Positions 1 to 8,765 of a stretch of DNA of 64,000 nucleotides are shown here, one piece after another. The translations under genes were made by a program, and so were the position numbers. The stretch's first letter is position 1, and each line of letters begins with the position of its first letter. This DNA comes from Photobacterium jeanii (GTDB lineage: Bacteria; Pseudomonadota; Gammaproteobacteria; Enterobacterales; Vibrionaceae), in contig NZ_LVHF01000012.1 in the NCBI RefSeq assembly GCF_001650345.1, forward strand, positions 1,116,001 through 1,180,000. The letters run 5' to 3'. The notes below the pieces were generated by a model. The model had not been told where the DNA came from. It did no database searches and worked only from the letters and a program-made list of their open reading frames with translations.

Positions 1-132
1 AGTACCAAATGCCACTCGCTGTTGCAGGTTATCGGCTTTTGGCTCAATGATGAAATAGTTTGCCACTAACGCTGGAATGTTATGCATATCTTCTTGCTGG
101 GCTTGTTGCCCAGCACGAGGATGAATCGCCAT
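1..132 (-). CDS. pgm: Phosphoglucomutase, N-terminal fragment (runs off the window)
   Basis: Only the first 44 codons are in the window, read leftwards from an ATG at 130-132. The peptide begins MAIHPRAGQQAQQ and continues with ALVANYFIIEP, matching the recalled N-terminus of E. coli Pgm (MAIHNRAGQPAQQ). The enzyme interconverts glucose 1-phosphate and glucose 6-phosphate in the cytoplasm. The catalytic serine and sugar-binding loops lie outside the window. It sits 39 bases downstream of seqA on the same strand, the same seqA-pgm order as in E. coli, so the two are probably cotranscribed. Confidence 0.9.
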   Translation of the reverse strand, partial: MAIHPRAGQQAQQEDMHNIPALVANYFIIEPKADNLQQRVAFGT

Positions 133-171
133 AAAGTTATCTATCCTTGTAAAAAGAGAGGCTGAATGCCC

Positions 172-735
172 TTAAATTTCACCGCAAACTTTTTCAGTGA
201 TGTCGCTACCGAAGCCCATCTTAGCCATCAGTTGCTCAACCATTTGACGCTTACGATCAGTATTCGTGTTGGTGATCACCCAAAACGGGGTTTCTGGAAT
301 GGCTTTTGGTTTCGTTGTTTTGCCGCTTGCCAGAAGAGTCTCTTCTTTATCTGCGAAATATACACGCGTACGACCTTTGATTGCCGCTGCTTCTGTGAAT
401 CCTTGCGAATCAATGCGATAAAGAGATGATAAAATCATCATAAAGCGACCAATAGCTTTTTCCTGTGCTGCAAACTCATCAGAGATCAACAGCGAACGCA
501 TCTCTTTGACACGATCTACTTGAGGTGCATTACCTGCATCTTTACTTACAACGATACCGCGCGGGCGAACAGGCATAACCACTTCAGGTGCTGGCGCAGC
601 CTGAACTGTTTCCTGAGGCATCATCAGTAAGCGACGCAGAATGTCAGAGGCACTTTCACCAATATGCTGAGTTTGACTTGCAATATAGCGGTATAGCTCG
701 TCGTCGACTTCAATCGTCTTCATCGTAGTGTTCAT
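172..735 (-). CDS. seqA: SeqA, negative modulator of replication initiation
   Basis: SeqA binds hemimethylated GATC sites, sequesters oriC and organises newly replicated DNA. The N-terminal oligomerisation segment [18 protein letters not shown] and the following [12 protein letters not shown] are close to E. coli SeqA. The C-terminal DNA-binding part (about residues 115-187) contains [19 protein letters not shown] and ends in GDSITEKV-like sequence. Length is 187 aa from the ATG at 735, which has an upstream GGAACG, or 183 aa from the internal ATG at 723 that aligns with the E. coli start (181 aa). Both starts are possible. It is divergent from ybfF and followed by pgm. Confidence 0.95.
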   Translation of the reverse strand: MNTTMKTIEVDDELYRYIASQTQHIGESASDILRRLLMMPQETVQAAPAPEVVMPVRPRGIVVSKDAGNAPQVDRVKEMRSLLISDEFAAQEKAIGRFMMILSSLYRIDSQGFTEAAAIKGRTRVYFADKEETLLASGKTTKPKAIPETPFWVITNTNTDRKRQMVEQLMAKMGFGSDITEKVCGEI

Positions 736-826
736 TATCGTTCCGTTTAAAAATTCACGAGGCGATTATAACGTGATATAGCGTTATACTCTACGGAAAA
801 CCATTAACTACAAGAGAAATTAGTCG

Positions 827-1588
827 GTGAATCTTCATTATCGCGTCGAAGGCGAAGGCAAGGCGATCATTTTGATCCACGGCCTATTCGGCAGTTTGGA
901 TAACTTGGGTCTGTTAGCCCGTGTACTAAAAAATGACTATCAAGTGATCAGCGTTGATCTTCGCAACCACGGTCAATCTCCCCGCAGCGAACACTTTACT
1001 TATCAAGAGTTGGCACAAGATGTTCTTGCGGTAGCTGACGAGCTCAACTTAGCTAGCTTTGCCGTTATCGGCCACTCTATGGGTGGCAAAGTTGCCATGG
1101 CACTGAGTGAACTGGCGCAATCTCGTCTTGAGCAGTTAATAGTGATGGACATTGCACCTGTCGCTTATCAAGAACACCGCCACCAAAACGTATTTGCTGG
1201 GCTTCGCGAAGTAGCCAAGCACACAGTAAGCAAACGCAGCGAAGCGGAAACTTATCTTGCACAACACGTGGTTGAACCTGGCGTTCGTCAATTCCTGCTC
1301 AAGTCTTTTGCCAAAGGCGACAACGGTTACGACTGGCGCTTTAACGTAGAGGCTCTGATTGCCAACTATCCGACCATTATGGGCTGGCAACCTGTGACGC
1401 CTTTCGCTGGCAAGACCTTGTTTATTAAAGGGCAAAACTCGGAATACATCCAAAATGAGCACCGTAGTGCGGTGGCTAACCAGTTCCCGAATGCCAAAGC
1501 ACATATGGTGGCAAACACCGGTCACTGGCTTCATGCTGAAAAACCCGATGTCGTGAGCCGTATCATCCTAAACTTTTTACAAAGTTAA
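827..1588 (+). CDS. ybfF: YbfF-type alpha/beta-hydrolase (acyl-CoA esterase family)
   Basis: Alpha/beta-hydrolase of 253 aa. The oxyanion region HGLFGSLDNLG lies near residues 18-28, the nucleophile elbow GHSMGGK near residue 85, and the catalytic His in NTGHWLHAEKP near residue 232. E. coli YbfF hydrolyses short acyl-CoA and other esters; the physiological substrate is unsettled. The start is GTG at 827, because the protein begins at the usual place (NLHYRVEGEG) and AAGAGA lies just upstream. It is divergent from seqA, as in E. coli. Confidence 0.9.
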   Translation: MNLHYRVEGEGKAIILIHGLFGSLDNLGLLARVLKNDYQVISVDLRNHGQSPRSEHFTYQELAQDVLAVADELNLASFAVIGHSMGGKVAMALSELAQSRLEQLIVMDIAPVAYQEHRHQNVFAGLREVAKHTVSKRSEAETYLAQHVVEPGVRQFLLKSFAKGDNGYDWRFNVEALIANYPTIMGWQPVTPFAGKTLFIKGQNSEYIQNEHRSAVANQFPNAKAHMVANTGHWLHAEKPDVVSRIILNFLQS

Positions 1589-1711
1589 TCCGTATCAAAC
1601 TAAGTTAACGTCTTGCCCATCATTTTTGGTGTTTCATATTGGCAAGCGTTAACAGTGTGCCTAGGGTTATGCTATAGTCTCGCACTAGCTCAAACGTTGT
1701 AAGGAGACAGT

Positions 1712-1933
1712 GTGTTATACGAGCATATGGATCTGCTGGAATCCATTGGGTTGGACCTTCTCTTTGCCTCCATCTTTTTCTTCATTGGTATGGCGATAAA
1801 AGATGTATTGAAAGAAGGCAACGTCCCTCCTTTTGGTCGGAAAATTGTTTGGCTAGTATTATTTCTGGGCTGCGCGGGCTTCATCACTAAGGGGCTGATT
1901 CAACTGAGTTGGGAAGGCGCTGGCATCGGATAA
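1712..1933 (+). CDS. DUF2788 family small membrane protein
   Basis: A 73-residue protein with two predicted membrane helices (about residues 13-30 and 44-65) separated by a short charged loop, KDVLKEGNVPPFGR. The sequence resembles the DUF2788 family of gammaproteobacteria, which has no known function. It starts at GTG 1712, placed 5 bases after a perfect AAGGAG. It lies between ybfF and fldA, a usual vibrio arrangement. Confidence 0.75.
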   Translation: MLYEHMDLLESIGLDLLFASIFFFIGMAIKDVLKEGNVPPFGRKIVWLVLFLGCAGFITKGLIQLSWEGAGIG

Positions 1934-2039
1934 GAATTCAAGGTTAGCGGTAAAACGGCGCTAATCTGCATGTTCACTGAACATTTGATAATCTCGACAA
2001 AAGTGCATGTAAAAAGCCATGCGCTAAGCAATCAAAACG

Positions 2040-2057
2040 ATTATCATTAACATTATT
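2040..2057. promoter_or_regulatory. Putative Fur box upstream of fldA
   Basis: Three adjacent hexamers ATTATC-ATTAAC-ATTATT read on the minus strand as AATAAT-GTTAAT-GATAAT, fitting the hexamer model of Fur sites (NATWAT repeats). The site is about 75 bases before the fldA start. Flavodoxin is commonly induced when iron is short, which fits; occupancy is inference. Confidence 0.5.
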
Positions 2058-2130
2058 TCAGGCATTCCTGAACTAGTTACAAAACCGTTATTGTATTTCG
2101 GTTCATCTTTTAATACAGGTAATCTCTACT

Positions 2131-2658
2131 ATGGCGAGCGTTGGACTCTTCTTTGGTAGCGACACAGGTAATACTGAAGCTGTCGCTAAAATGATTCAAA
2201 AACAACTAAGCAAAAACTTAGTTGAAGTTAAAGACATTGCTAAGAGCAGCAAAGAAGATATCGATAACTTTGATCTTCTGATTCTAGGCATCCCAACTTG
2301 GTACTACGGTGAAGCACAATGTGACTGGGATGACTTCTTCCCAGAACTAGAAAGCATCGACTTCTCAACTAAGCTTGTGGCTATTTTCGGCTGTGGCGAC
2401 CAAGAAGATTACGCTGAATACTTCTGTGATGCGATGGGTACTGTACGTGACATCGTTGAAGGTCGTGGTGCAACTATCGTTGGTCACTTCCCAACAGAAG
2501 GTTTCGAGTTTGAAGCATCAAAAGCTTTGGTTGATGACAACAACTTCATCGGTCTATGTATCGACGAAGACCGTCAACCAGAACTAACTGAAGAGCGCGT
2601 TCAAAAGTGGGTTGGTCAAATCTACGAAGAAATGTGCCTTGCAGAGCTAGCTGACTAA
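2131..2658 (+). CDS. fldA: Flavodoxin I
   Basis: Flavodoxin of 175 aa, a normal length for long-chain flavodoxins. It carries FMN and transfers low-potential electrons in the cytoplasm, for example to radical-SAM enzymes. The FMN phosphate loop GSDTGNTEAVAK is at residues 9-20, the isoalloxazine-stacking loops are PTWYYGEAQCDWDDF near residue 55 and FGCGDQEDYAEYFCDA near residue 90. The gene is preceded by a Fur-box-like element and followed by its own strong terminator, so it is probably monocistronic. Confidence 0.96.
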   Translation: MASVGLFFGSDTGNTEAVAKMIQKQLSKNLVEVKDIAKSSKEDIDNFDLLILGIPTWYYGEAQCDWDDFFPELESIDFSTKLVAIFGCGDQEDYAEYFCDAMGTVRDIVEGRGATIVGHFPTEGFEFEASKALVDDNNFIGLCIDEDRQPELTEERVQKWVGQIYEEMCLAELAD

Positions 2659-2671
2659 TTTCAGCGTCTGT

Positions 2672-2701
2672 AAAAAACGCGCTATTTAGCGCGTTTTTTT
2701 A
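2672..2701 (+). terminator. Rho-independent terminator of fldA
   Basis: AACGCGCTA and TAGCGCGTT form a stem followed by a run of seven T. The A-run on the left arm lets it also act on the convergent gene at 2744. Confidence 0.9.
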
Positions 2702-2743
2702 TACCTATAACAATGCGTAACAAACAAGGGCTGGTTACATCGC

Positions 2744-3253
2744 CTAAGCGACTGACTCTTCCTTCTCATCTGTCATTACTTCGCTATCAGTTCGATATTG
2801 TGGCTTTTTCCGCACGTACAGTACCCGCTTCACCTTAGCGACTACATCGTCTTTATTGTTGACGACATTGACCACAAATTCAGGAAAACACTTATCACCA
2901 GCAGCGGTTTGCTGTTTGATCCAACGAATACAGTCGTCTGAAATAATAAATTGAGCACGCAGCTCAGAATTACCCGGTTTTAAAAAGTTAATGTCCGCTT
3001 GTTTATCCCACACGTAGTATTCTTTTCCTAAGATCCCCATCAGCATTAAGGCATAAATAGGATCAGTTAATGAAAAAATACTGCCGCCATATTGGGTTCG
3101 ATTGGCATTTTTGTTCCACCAGCGTAGTTTCAAACGCACCTCGACTTGGCGGAAGTCATCACTGATATGAACGATTTTGATCCCTGCCCCCCAAAACGGT
3201 GGCCACAGGTTCAATGCGGTGCGAACAATATTAGGTTTATAGAATTGGTACAC
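2744..3253 (-). CDS. DUF4442 hot-dog-fold family protein
   Basis: A 169-residue protein without signal peptide or membrane helices. The features RLKLRWWNKNANRTQYGGSI, LTDPIYALMLMGILGKEYYVWDK and INFLKPG match the DUF4442 family, which has the thioesterase-like hot-dog fold and no established substrate. The last 20 residues are highly charged. It sits between fldA and fur on the opposite strand and converges on fldA. Activity on a thioester is only inferred from the fold. Confidence 0.75.
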   Translation of the reverse strand: MYQFYKPNIVRTALNLWPPFWGAGIKIVHISDDFRQVEVRLKLRWWNKNANRTQYGGSIFSLTDPIYALMLMGILGKEYYVWDKQADINFLKPGNSELRAQFIISDDCIRWIKQQTAAGDKCFPEFVVNVVNNKDDVVAKVKRVLYVRKKPQYRTDSEVMTDEKEESVA

Positions 3254-3463
3254 GGCTGATTCCTTTCAACTGGTACGATGAGACTAGACACAAAGATTAA
3301 CAATTTGATCACAGCAAGCAAAGTAAAATTATTTATAGTAGGAATTATCTTATAAGTGACTTCAGCTCATCTATACGCATATGGAAACTGAAAATTCAGA
3401 TTAAATAGTAAAACCTGACTGGATTACTCGATTTTTAAGGTTTATTGTTACTCTGTCGTCACT

Positions 3464-3469
3464 TATAAT
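3464..3469 (+). promoter_or_regulatory. Candidate -10 element for fur
   Basis: A perfect TATAAT lies 61 bases before the fur ATG. No good -35 is seen at standard spacing (best TTTATT, 17 bases upstream), so this is tentative. Confidence 0.35.
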
Positions 3470-3529
3470 AATTAAATACGAGAAAGACTACCGCCAACTT
3501 ACAGTGCGGCTAGCCAATAGGAACCCCAG

Positions 3530-3976
3530 ATGTCAGATAATAACCATGCACTAAAACAAGCAGGTTTGAAGGTTACGCTTCCACGTCTAAAGATTTTGGA
3601 AGTGTTACAACAACCAGATTGCCAGCACATTAGTGCGGAAGATTTATACAAAAAATTAATCGATATTGGTGAAGAGATTGGTCTTGCGACTGTTTACCGC
3701 GTATTGAACCAATTTGATGACGCTGGCATCGTTACTCGCCACCATTTTGAAGGTGGTAAATCAGTATTCGAACTTGCCACCCAGCATCACCATGATCACC
3801 TTGTATGCCTTGATTGCGGCAAAGTAATTGAATTCTCTGACGATGTTATCGAACAACGTCAAAAAGAAATTGCTGCAAAATTCAATGTTGATCTAACCAA
3901 TCATAGTCTTTACCTGTACGGCCACTGCATCAACGGTGACTGCACTCAAGACGAAAGCCTGCACGACGCCAAATAA
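3530..3976 (+). CDS. fur: Ferric uptake regulator Fur
   Basis: Iron-dependent repressor of 148 aa, the usual length. The N-terminal winged helix spans about residues 1-82 (LKVTLPRLKILEVLQQ, GLATVYRVLNQFDDAGIV). The dimerisation and metal-binding part contains HHHDHLVCLDCGKVIEF (His cluster and CxxC) and HCINGDC near the C-terminus. With Fe2+ it binds Fur boxes such as the one proposed upstream of fldA. It is monocistronic, with a strong terminator about 75 bases downstream. Confidence 0.97.
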   Translation: MSDNNHALKQAGLKVTLPRLKILEVLQQPDCQHISAEDLYKKLIDIGEEIGLATVYRVLNQFDDAGIVTRHHFEGGKSVFELATQHHHDHLVCLDCGKVIEFSDDVIEQRQKEIAAKFNVDLTNHSLYLYGHCINGDCTQDESLHDAK

Positions 3977-4051
3977 GCCTAAGTAGCCACTAATAAATTA
4001 TAAGGTTAAGAGCTCAACACTTAGCCCGCTACTAAAGCAAATCGCAGCTAT

Positions 4052-4082
4052 AAAAAAACCAGCCAAACGGCTGGTTTTTTAT
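4052..4082. terminator. Bidirectional terminator between fur and glnS
   Basis: Stem CCAGCC/GGCTGG with a 4-base loop, A-run on the left and T-run on the right. It can end both fur (+) and glnS (-). Confidence 0.9.
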
Positions 4083-4111
4083 TAGCTATCCATAACTGAT
4101 ACCCGTAGGTA

Positions 4112-5773
4112 TTAATCAGCAATTTTCGCCCAAGTATCACGCAAGCCAACAGTACGGTTAAATACTAGTTGCTCTGGCGTTGAGTCTTTTGAATCTGCAC
4201 AGAAGTAGCCAGTACGCTCAAACTGGAACGCACGTTCAGCAACCGCTTCTTTCAGTGCTGGCTCAACAAAGCCCTTCACTACCGATAGTGACTCTGGGTT
4301 GATTGTTGATACGAAATCATCTGCCGCACCTGGGTTAGGTACAGTGAATAGGCGATCGTACAAACGGAATTCAGCTGGAAGACCCGCTTCCGCAGATACC
4401 CAGTGAATAACACCTTTCACTTTACGACCGTCAGCTGGGTTCTTACCTAGCGTTTCTGAATCGTAAGTACAGTAAATAGTTGTGATATTACCTTCCGCAT
4501 CTTTCTCGATACGCTCAGCTTTGATCACGTAAGCACCACGTAGACGTACTTCTTTACCTAGCACTAGGCGTTTGTACTTCTTGTTCGCTTCTTCACGAAA
4601 ATCTTCACGCTCGATGTACACTTCACGGCTAAACGGAATTTGGCGCTCGCCCATTTCTGGGTTGTTCGGGTGGTTAGCCACTGTTAGCGTTTCCGTATCA
4701 CCAAAGTTTTCAATCACAACTTTGATTGGATCCAGTACCGCCATCGCACGTGGTGCGTTGGTGTTTAGATCATCACGAATACAAGACTCAAGTGAGCTCA
4801 TTTCGATCGTGTTGTCTTGCTTAGTCACACCGATACGCTTACAGAATTCGCGAATAGATGCAGACGTAAAGCCACGACGACGTAGACCAGAAATAGTTGG
4901 CATACGTGGATCATCCCAACCAGAAACTAGGTTTTCTGTTACTAGTTGGTTTAGCTTACGCTTCGACATTACCGTGTATTCTAGGTTCAGACGACTAAAT
5001 TCGTACTGACGCGGCTGACAATCAATTGTGATATTGTCTAGCACCCAGTCGTATAGACGACGGTTGTCTTGGAATTCTAGCGTACAAATAGAGTGCGTAA
5101 TGCCCTCTAGCGCATCCGAAATACAGTGCGTGAAGTCGTACATTGGGTAGATGCACCACTTGTCACCCGTTTGGTGGTGAGTCGCGAAACGTACGCGGTA
5201 AATCACAGGATCGCGCATAACCATGAATGGTGATGCCATGTCGATCTTGGCACGAAGGCACATTTTGCCTTCTTCGATTTCACCGTTCTTCATTTGCTCA
5301 AATAGCGCCAGGTTTTCTTCAACGCTACGATCACGGTATGGGCTGTGTTTACCCGGCTCGGTTAACGTACCGCGGTATTCACGCATCTGCTCAGGACTTA
5401 GCTCATCAACATACGCTAAGCCTTTATTAATTAGTTCAACTGCAAACCCGTGTAGCTTATCGAAGTAGTTTGATGAGTAACAAATCTCACCACTCCACTC
5501 GAAGCCTAACCAGTTAACATCGTTCTTAATAGACTCAACGTATTCGATGTCTTCTTTCTCAGGGTTGGTATCATCGAAACGCAGATTACATTGACCCTGA
5601 TAGTCCTGAGCGATACCGAAGTTCAAACAAATAGATTTAGCATGACCGATGTGCAGGTAGCCATTTGGCTCCGGCGGGAATCGGGTATGGACGCTTGAAT
5701 GTTTGCCACTCGCTAAATCCGCATCAATAATTTGGCGGATAAAGTTTGATGGACGAGCTTCAGATTCACTCAT
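4112..5773 (-). CDS. glnS: Glutaminyl-tRNA synthetase
   Basis: Class I aminoacyl-tRNA synthetase that charges tRNA-Gln. The 553-aa product closely tracks E. coli GlnS: HIGH signature in [10 protein letters not shown] near residue 40, KMSKS-type loop VMSKRKLN near residue 270, and C-terminal anticodon-binding barrels ending in [16 protein letters not shown]. The ATG at 5773 is chosen because the protein then begins [17 protein letters not shown] as in E. coli (MSEAEARP); one codon upstream is only TTG. Next to nagE, as in E. coli. Confidence 0.97.
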   Translation of the reverse strand: MSESEARPSNFIRQIIDADLASGKHSSVHTRFPPEPNGYLHIGHAKSICLNFGIAQDYQGQCNLRFDDTNPEKEDIEYVESIKNDVNWLGFEWSGEICYSSNYFDKLHGFAVELINKGLAYVDELSPEQMREYRGTLTEPGKHSPYRDRSVEENLALFEQMKNGEIEEGKMCLRAKIDMASPFMVMRDPVIYRVRFATHHQTGDKWCIYPMYDFTHCISDALEGITHSICTLEFQDNRRLYDWVLDNITIDCQPRQYEFSRLNLEYTVMSKRKLNQLVTENLVSGWDDPRMPTISGLRRRGFTSASIREFCKRIGVTKQDNTIEMSSLESCIRDDLNTNAPRAMAVLDPIKVVIENFGDTETLTVANHPNNPEMGERQIPFSREVYIEREDFREEANKKYKRLVLGKEVRLRGAYVIKAERIEKDAEGNITTIYCTYDSETLGKNPADGRKVKGVIHWVSAEAGLPAEFRLYDRLFTVPNPGAADDFVSTINPESLSVVKGFVEPALKEAVAERAFQFERTGYFCADSKDSTPEQLVFNRTVGLRDTWAKIAD

Positions 5774-5872
5774 CAATTAGACCTCGTGTGCTTACAGGAT
5801 TTTTAAGCCTTATATAATCCCTAAATATGGCGGCCGACTCAACAAATAGTGTGCATTGTTTGTCGATATGGA

Positions 5873-6085
5873 TAAAAAAACCCCGCAAAAGCGGGGTTAA
5901 TACAAAATAAATTTTGTGTCAGTGCCAAATTAGCACCAATAAACAACATTCCACTCAGGAGTCCACTGAAAATAGCGAACAACCTGCCCTTGCAAAAACA
6001 AGGAGAAGTTACCGAAATAACTTCTGATTCGAGTTTCTTTATCAAAACCTGATTCAGAAATTATCTTTTTGATTTAAAGATGATT
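5873..6085 (-). ncRNA. Candidate structured small RNA or nagE 3'-UTR RNA
   Basis: Between nagE and glnS the minus strand contains several inverted repeats in series. They are GAAGTTA/TAACTTC (6005-6024), CTTG/CAAG (5990-6003), GTGC/GCAC (5921-5935) and ACAAAAT/ATTTTGT (5902-5917), followed by a perfect terminator at 5874-5898. A CU-rich segment TTCTCCTTG (complement of 5999-6007), which could pair with ribosome-binding sites, lies between the first two hairpins. No ATG-started frame fits the region. The 5' end at about 6085 is a guess. The promoter is not clear, so processing from nagE mRNA is equally possible. Confidence 0.4.
5874..5898 (-). terminator. Strong terminator for leftward transcription before glnS
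   Basis: CCCCGC/GCGGGG stem with AAAA/TTTT loop, followed on the minus strand by seven T. It would end a transcript coming from the nagE side, and lies about 100 bases before the glnS start. Confidence 0.85.
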
Positions 6086-6150
6086 ATTACGTTATTTTGT
6101 CGCTGGAATGAAGAATACAAACACACAAGCAGTCTCGGGGCTTTATAAAG

Positions 6151-6175
6151 TATCGGCCTCATATAGAGGCCGATA
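6151..6175. terminator. Hairpin immediately downstream of nagE
   Basis: Perfect 10-bp inverted repeat TATCGGCCTC/GAGGCCGATA with a 5-base loop, 29 bases past the nagE stop. The T-run after it on the minus strand is poor (CTTTAT), so it may be an inefficient terminator or an mRNA-stabilising hairpin. Confidence 0.55.
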
Positions 6176-6203
6176 ATTCATCACTATTTTGCTGTTGAAG
6201 CGC

Positions 6204-7694
6204 TTATGGCAGTTTTACTGCTGATAGGTCTTCAGAAGCAGGGATTTTCTTCATTTCGCCTGCAACGATTTCAGCTAGTGGGCCAAGGATAACTTGAAGG
6301 TTGTTTGCACCAAGTTTAACCACACCCATAGCACCTAGTGCTTTTAGTGTTTTCTCGTCAGCAAGGCTGCTGTCTTTTAGTGTTAGACGTAGACGAGTGA
6401 TACATGCATCGATGTTTTCTAGGTTACCGTGACCACCTAGTGCTTTTAGGTATTGCTTAGCTAGTTCACCAGTTTCTTTAGAACCGCTAACACCAGATTC
6501 AGCAACATCATCATCTTCACGACCAGGTGTCTTCAGATTGAACTTAACGATAACTGTGCGGAAGATTGTGTAGTATAGGCCGAAGAATACTAGACCTTGT
6601 ACGATTAGCATGTACCAGTTAACTGCTAGCGGGTTACGAGTAGATAGAACCATATCCACTAGACCTGCAGAGAAACCGAAACCTGCAATCCACTGCATTG
6701 ACGCTGCGATGTATACAGATAGACCCGCTAGTGCTGCGTGAACTACGTATAGTGCAGGCGCTAGGAACATGAATGCGAATTCTAGAGGCTCTGTCACACC
6801 AGTGAAGAATGATGCAAAACCTGCAGCGATCATGATAGATGCTACTTTTTCTTTGTTCTTCGCTTTAGCTGTGTGGTACATCGCAAGTGCTGCACCTGGT
6901 AGACCAAACATCATGATTGGGAAGAAACCAGCTTGGTACATACCTGTAACACCTACAGTTGCAGTACCTTCAGCGATAGATTTCGCACCACCAAGGAAGT
7001 TAGGGATGTCGTTAATACCCGCTACGTCGAACCAGAATACTGAGTTCAGTGCGTGGTGAAGACCAACAGGGATAAGTAGACGGTTAAAGAATGCGTAGAT
7101 ACCCGCACCTAGCTCACCCATACCTTGGATAGTTTCACCGAATGATACTAGACCACCGTAAACTGCAGGCCAGATGTACATAAGTACGAAGGCAATAAAG
7201 ATACCAGCGAAAGACGTTAGGATAGGTACAAGACGCTTACCAGAGAAGAACGCAAGTGCTTTGTGAAGTTCAACTGCAGAGAAACGGTTGTAGATCTCAG
7301 CAGATACGATACCCACTAGGATACCAACGAACTGGTTATTGATTTTACCGAAAGCAGCTGGAACAGCGTCAGGTGAAATACCTTGAATCTGTGCTACCGC
7401 GCCCGGTGCAAGAAGAGTTGTAACAACAAGGAAGCCAACGAAGCCAGAAAGTGCTGCTGCACCGTCCTTATCTTTAGACATACCGTAAGCAACACCGATT
7501 GCAAACAGTACAGACATGTTGTCGATGATTGCCGCGCCCGCTTTAATTAAGAAAGCTGCAAGTGCGCTGTTACCACCCCAAGCCACTGGGTCAATCCAGT
7601 AACCAATACCCATTAGAATTGCTGCGGCAGGCAGTGTGGCGACTGGCACCATCAATGCTTTACCTACTTTTTGAAAATATCCAAGAATGTTCAC
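6204..7694 (-). CDS. nagE: N-acetylglucosamine PTS permease, EIICB
   Basis: Inner-membrane phosphotransferase permease for N-acetylglucosamine, 496 aa. The EIIC domain covers about residues 1-380 with many helices, starting MNILGYFQKVGKALMVPVA. The EIIB domain, about residues 405-490, carries the phospho-cysteine in NIDACITRLRL. E. coli NagE has an additional C-terminal IIA domain (about 650 aa in all); here it is absent, so phosphate probably comes from the separate glucose IIA protein. It is divergent from nagBAC, with NagC and CRP-like sites between. Confidence 0.94.
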   Translation of the reverse strand: MNILGYFQKVGKALMVPVATLPAAAILMGIGYWIDPVAWGGNSALAAFLIKAGAAIIDNMSVLFAIGVAYGMSKDKDGAAALSGFVGFLVVTTLLAPGAVAQIQGISPDAVPAAFGKINNQFVGILVGIVSAEIYNRFSAVELHKALAFFSGKRLVPILTSFAGIFIAFVLMYIWPAVYGGLVSFGETIQGMGELGAGIYAFFNRLLIPVGLHHALNSVFWFDVAGINDIPNFLGGAKSIAEGTATVGVTGMYQAGFFPIMMFGLPGAALAMYHTAKAKNKEKVASIMIAAGFASFFTGVTEPLEFAFMFLAPALYVVHAALAGLSVYIAASMQWIAGFGFSAGLVDMVLSTRNPLAVNWYMLIVQGLVFFGLYYTIFRTVIVKFNLKTPGREDDDVAESGVSGSKETGELAKQYLKALGGHGNLENIDACITRLRLTLKDSSLADEKTLKALGAMGVVKLGANNLQVILGPLAEIVAGEMKKIPASEDLSAVKLP

Positions 7695-7777
7695 CCTTAG
7701 TTCCCCCTATGGTTTTCTTAGATGTAATGTAGATAACTTATTTTGCTATCCGTTTTAGTCCTCTGCAGTTTAAGAAA

Positions 7778-7799
7778 TTAATTTCGCCCCGCAAATTAA
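7778..7799. promoter_or_regulatory. Putative NagC operator in the nagE-nagB region
   Basis: Perfect 7-bp arms TTAATTT/AAATTAA around an 8-base GC-rich centre, the general shape of NagC sites (A/T arms around a CG-containing core). The location between the divergent nagE and nagB is where NagC acts in E. coli. A second weaker candidate lies at about 7733-7758. Confidence 0.4.
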
Positions 7800-7811
7800 A
7801 ACCTTATCATT

Positions 7812-7827
7812 TGTGATCTTTATCACC
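7812..7827. promoter_or_regulatory. Putative CRP-cAMP site in the nagE-nagB region
   Basis: TGTGA-N6-TCACC matches the CRP consensus TGTGA-N6-TCACA at 9 of 10 positions. It lies about 120 bases before nagB and 118 before nagE, consistent with catabolite control of the regulon. Confidence 0.65.
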
Positions 7828-7949
7828 TGTCTAGACAAGATGTGAGCGATTTTGCTAGCTCGATCATAAAACTTATTTTATCATTCAAAACAAAGGCAAG
7901 AAGCCGCTAAGATTATTTCTGTTTTATCAATCTTGAATGAGGTGTCACC

Positions 7950-8750
7950 GTGAGACTTATCCCGCTTAATAACGCTAAAGATGTAGGTTTGTGGTCAGCT
8001 CGCTATATCGCTGATCGTATTAACAAATTTCAGCCAACTGCGGAACGTCCATTTGTTCTTGGTCTACCTACAGGTGGTACGCCACTGTCAACTTACAAAC
8101 GTCTAATCGAGCTTTATAATGCAGGCGAAGTAAGTTTCAAGCACGTTGTTACTTTTAACATGGACGAATACATTGGTATCCCTGCGGATCACCCTGAATC
8201 ATACCGTAGCTTCATGTACAACAACTTCTTTAAACACATTGATATTCAAGAAGAAAACATCAACCTTCTTGATGGTAATGCAGAGGATAACGAAGCTGAA
8301 TGTAAGCGCTACGAAGACAAAATCAAGTCTTACGGCCGCATCAACCTATTCATGGGTGGCGTAGGCAACGACGGTCACATCGCATTCAACGAGCCAGCAT
8401 CTTCACTATCTTCACGCACTCGTATCAAAACACTGACTGAAGATACTCGTATCGCGAACTCTCGTTTCTTCGACGGCGACATCAACCAAGTACCTAAATA
8501 CGCACTCACTATCGGCGTGGGTACACTGCTTGATTCAGAAGAAATCATGATCCTAGTTACAGGTCACAACAAAGCTCAAGCGCTAGAAGCAGCAGTAGAA
8601 GGTTCAGTGAACCACCTATGGACTGTATCTGCACTGCAACTTCACCCTAAATCGCTGATTGTATGTGATGAACCAGCAACACAAGAGCTGAAAGTGAAGA
8701 CAGTGAAATACTTTCAAGAGCTAGAAGCAGAAAACATCAAGCACCTATAA
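7950..8750 (+). CDS. nagB: Glucosamine-6-phosphate deaminase
   Basis: Converts glucosamine 6-phosphate to fructose 6-phosphate and ammonia, the last step of amino-sugar breakdown. At 266 aa it has the E. coli length. Visible motifs are the phosphate loop [13 protein letters not shown] near residue 40, the catalytic region FNMDEYIG near residue 70 and [15 protein letters not shown] near residue 135. The start is GTG at 7950 ([13 protein letters not shown]), with AGGTG upstream. First gene of nagBAC, 15 bases before nagA. Confidence 0.97.
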   Translation: MRLIPLNNAKDVGLWSARYIADRINKFQPTAERPFVLGLPTGGTPLSTYKRLIELYNAGEVSFKHVVTFNMDEYIGIPADHPESYRSFMYNNFFKHIDIQEENINLLDGNAEDNEAECKRYEDKIKSYGRINLFMGGVGNDGHIAFNEPASSLSSRTRIKTLTEDTRIANSRFFDGDINQVPKYALTIGVGTLLDSEEIMILVTGHNKAQALEAAVEGSVNHLWTVSALQLHPKSLIVCDEPATQELKVKTVKYFQELEAENIKHL

Positions 8751-8765
8751 TTCAAGGATTCGTTC

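Noticed and set aside
5223-5468. Plus-strand frames inside glnS
   Set aside because: Antisense shadows of a highly conserved gene.
5839-6045. 68-residue frame on the minus strand between nagE and glnS with a hydrophobic stretch
   Set aside because: It begins only at a TTG, has no ribosome-binding site and reads straight through the strong terminator at 5874-5898, so I treat the region as RNA.
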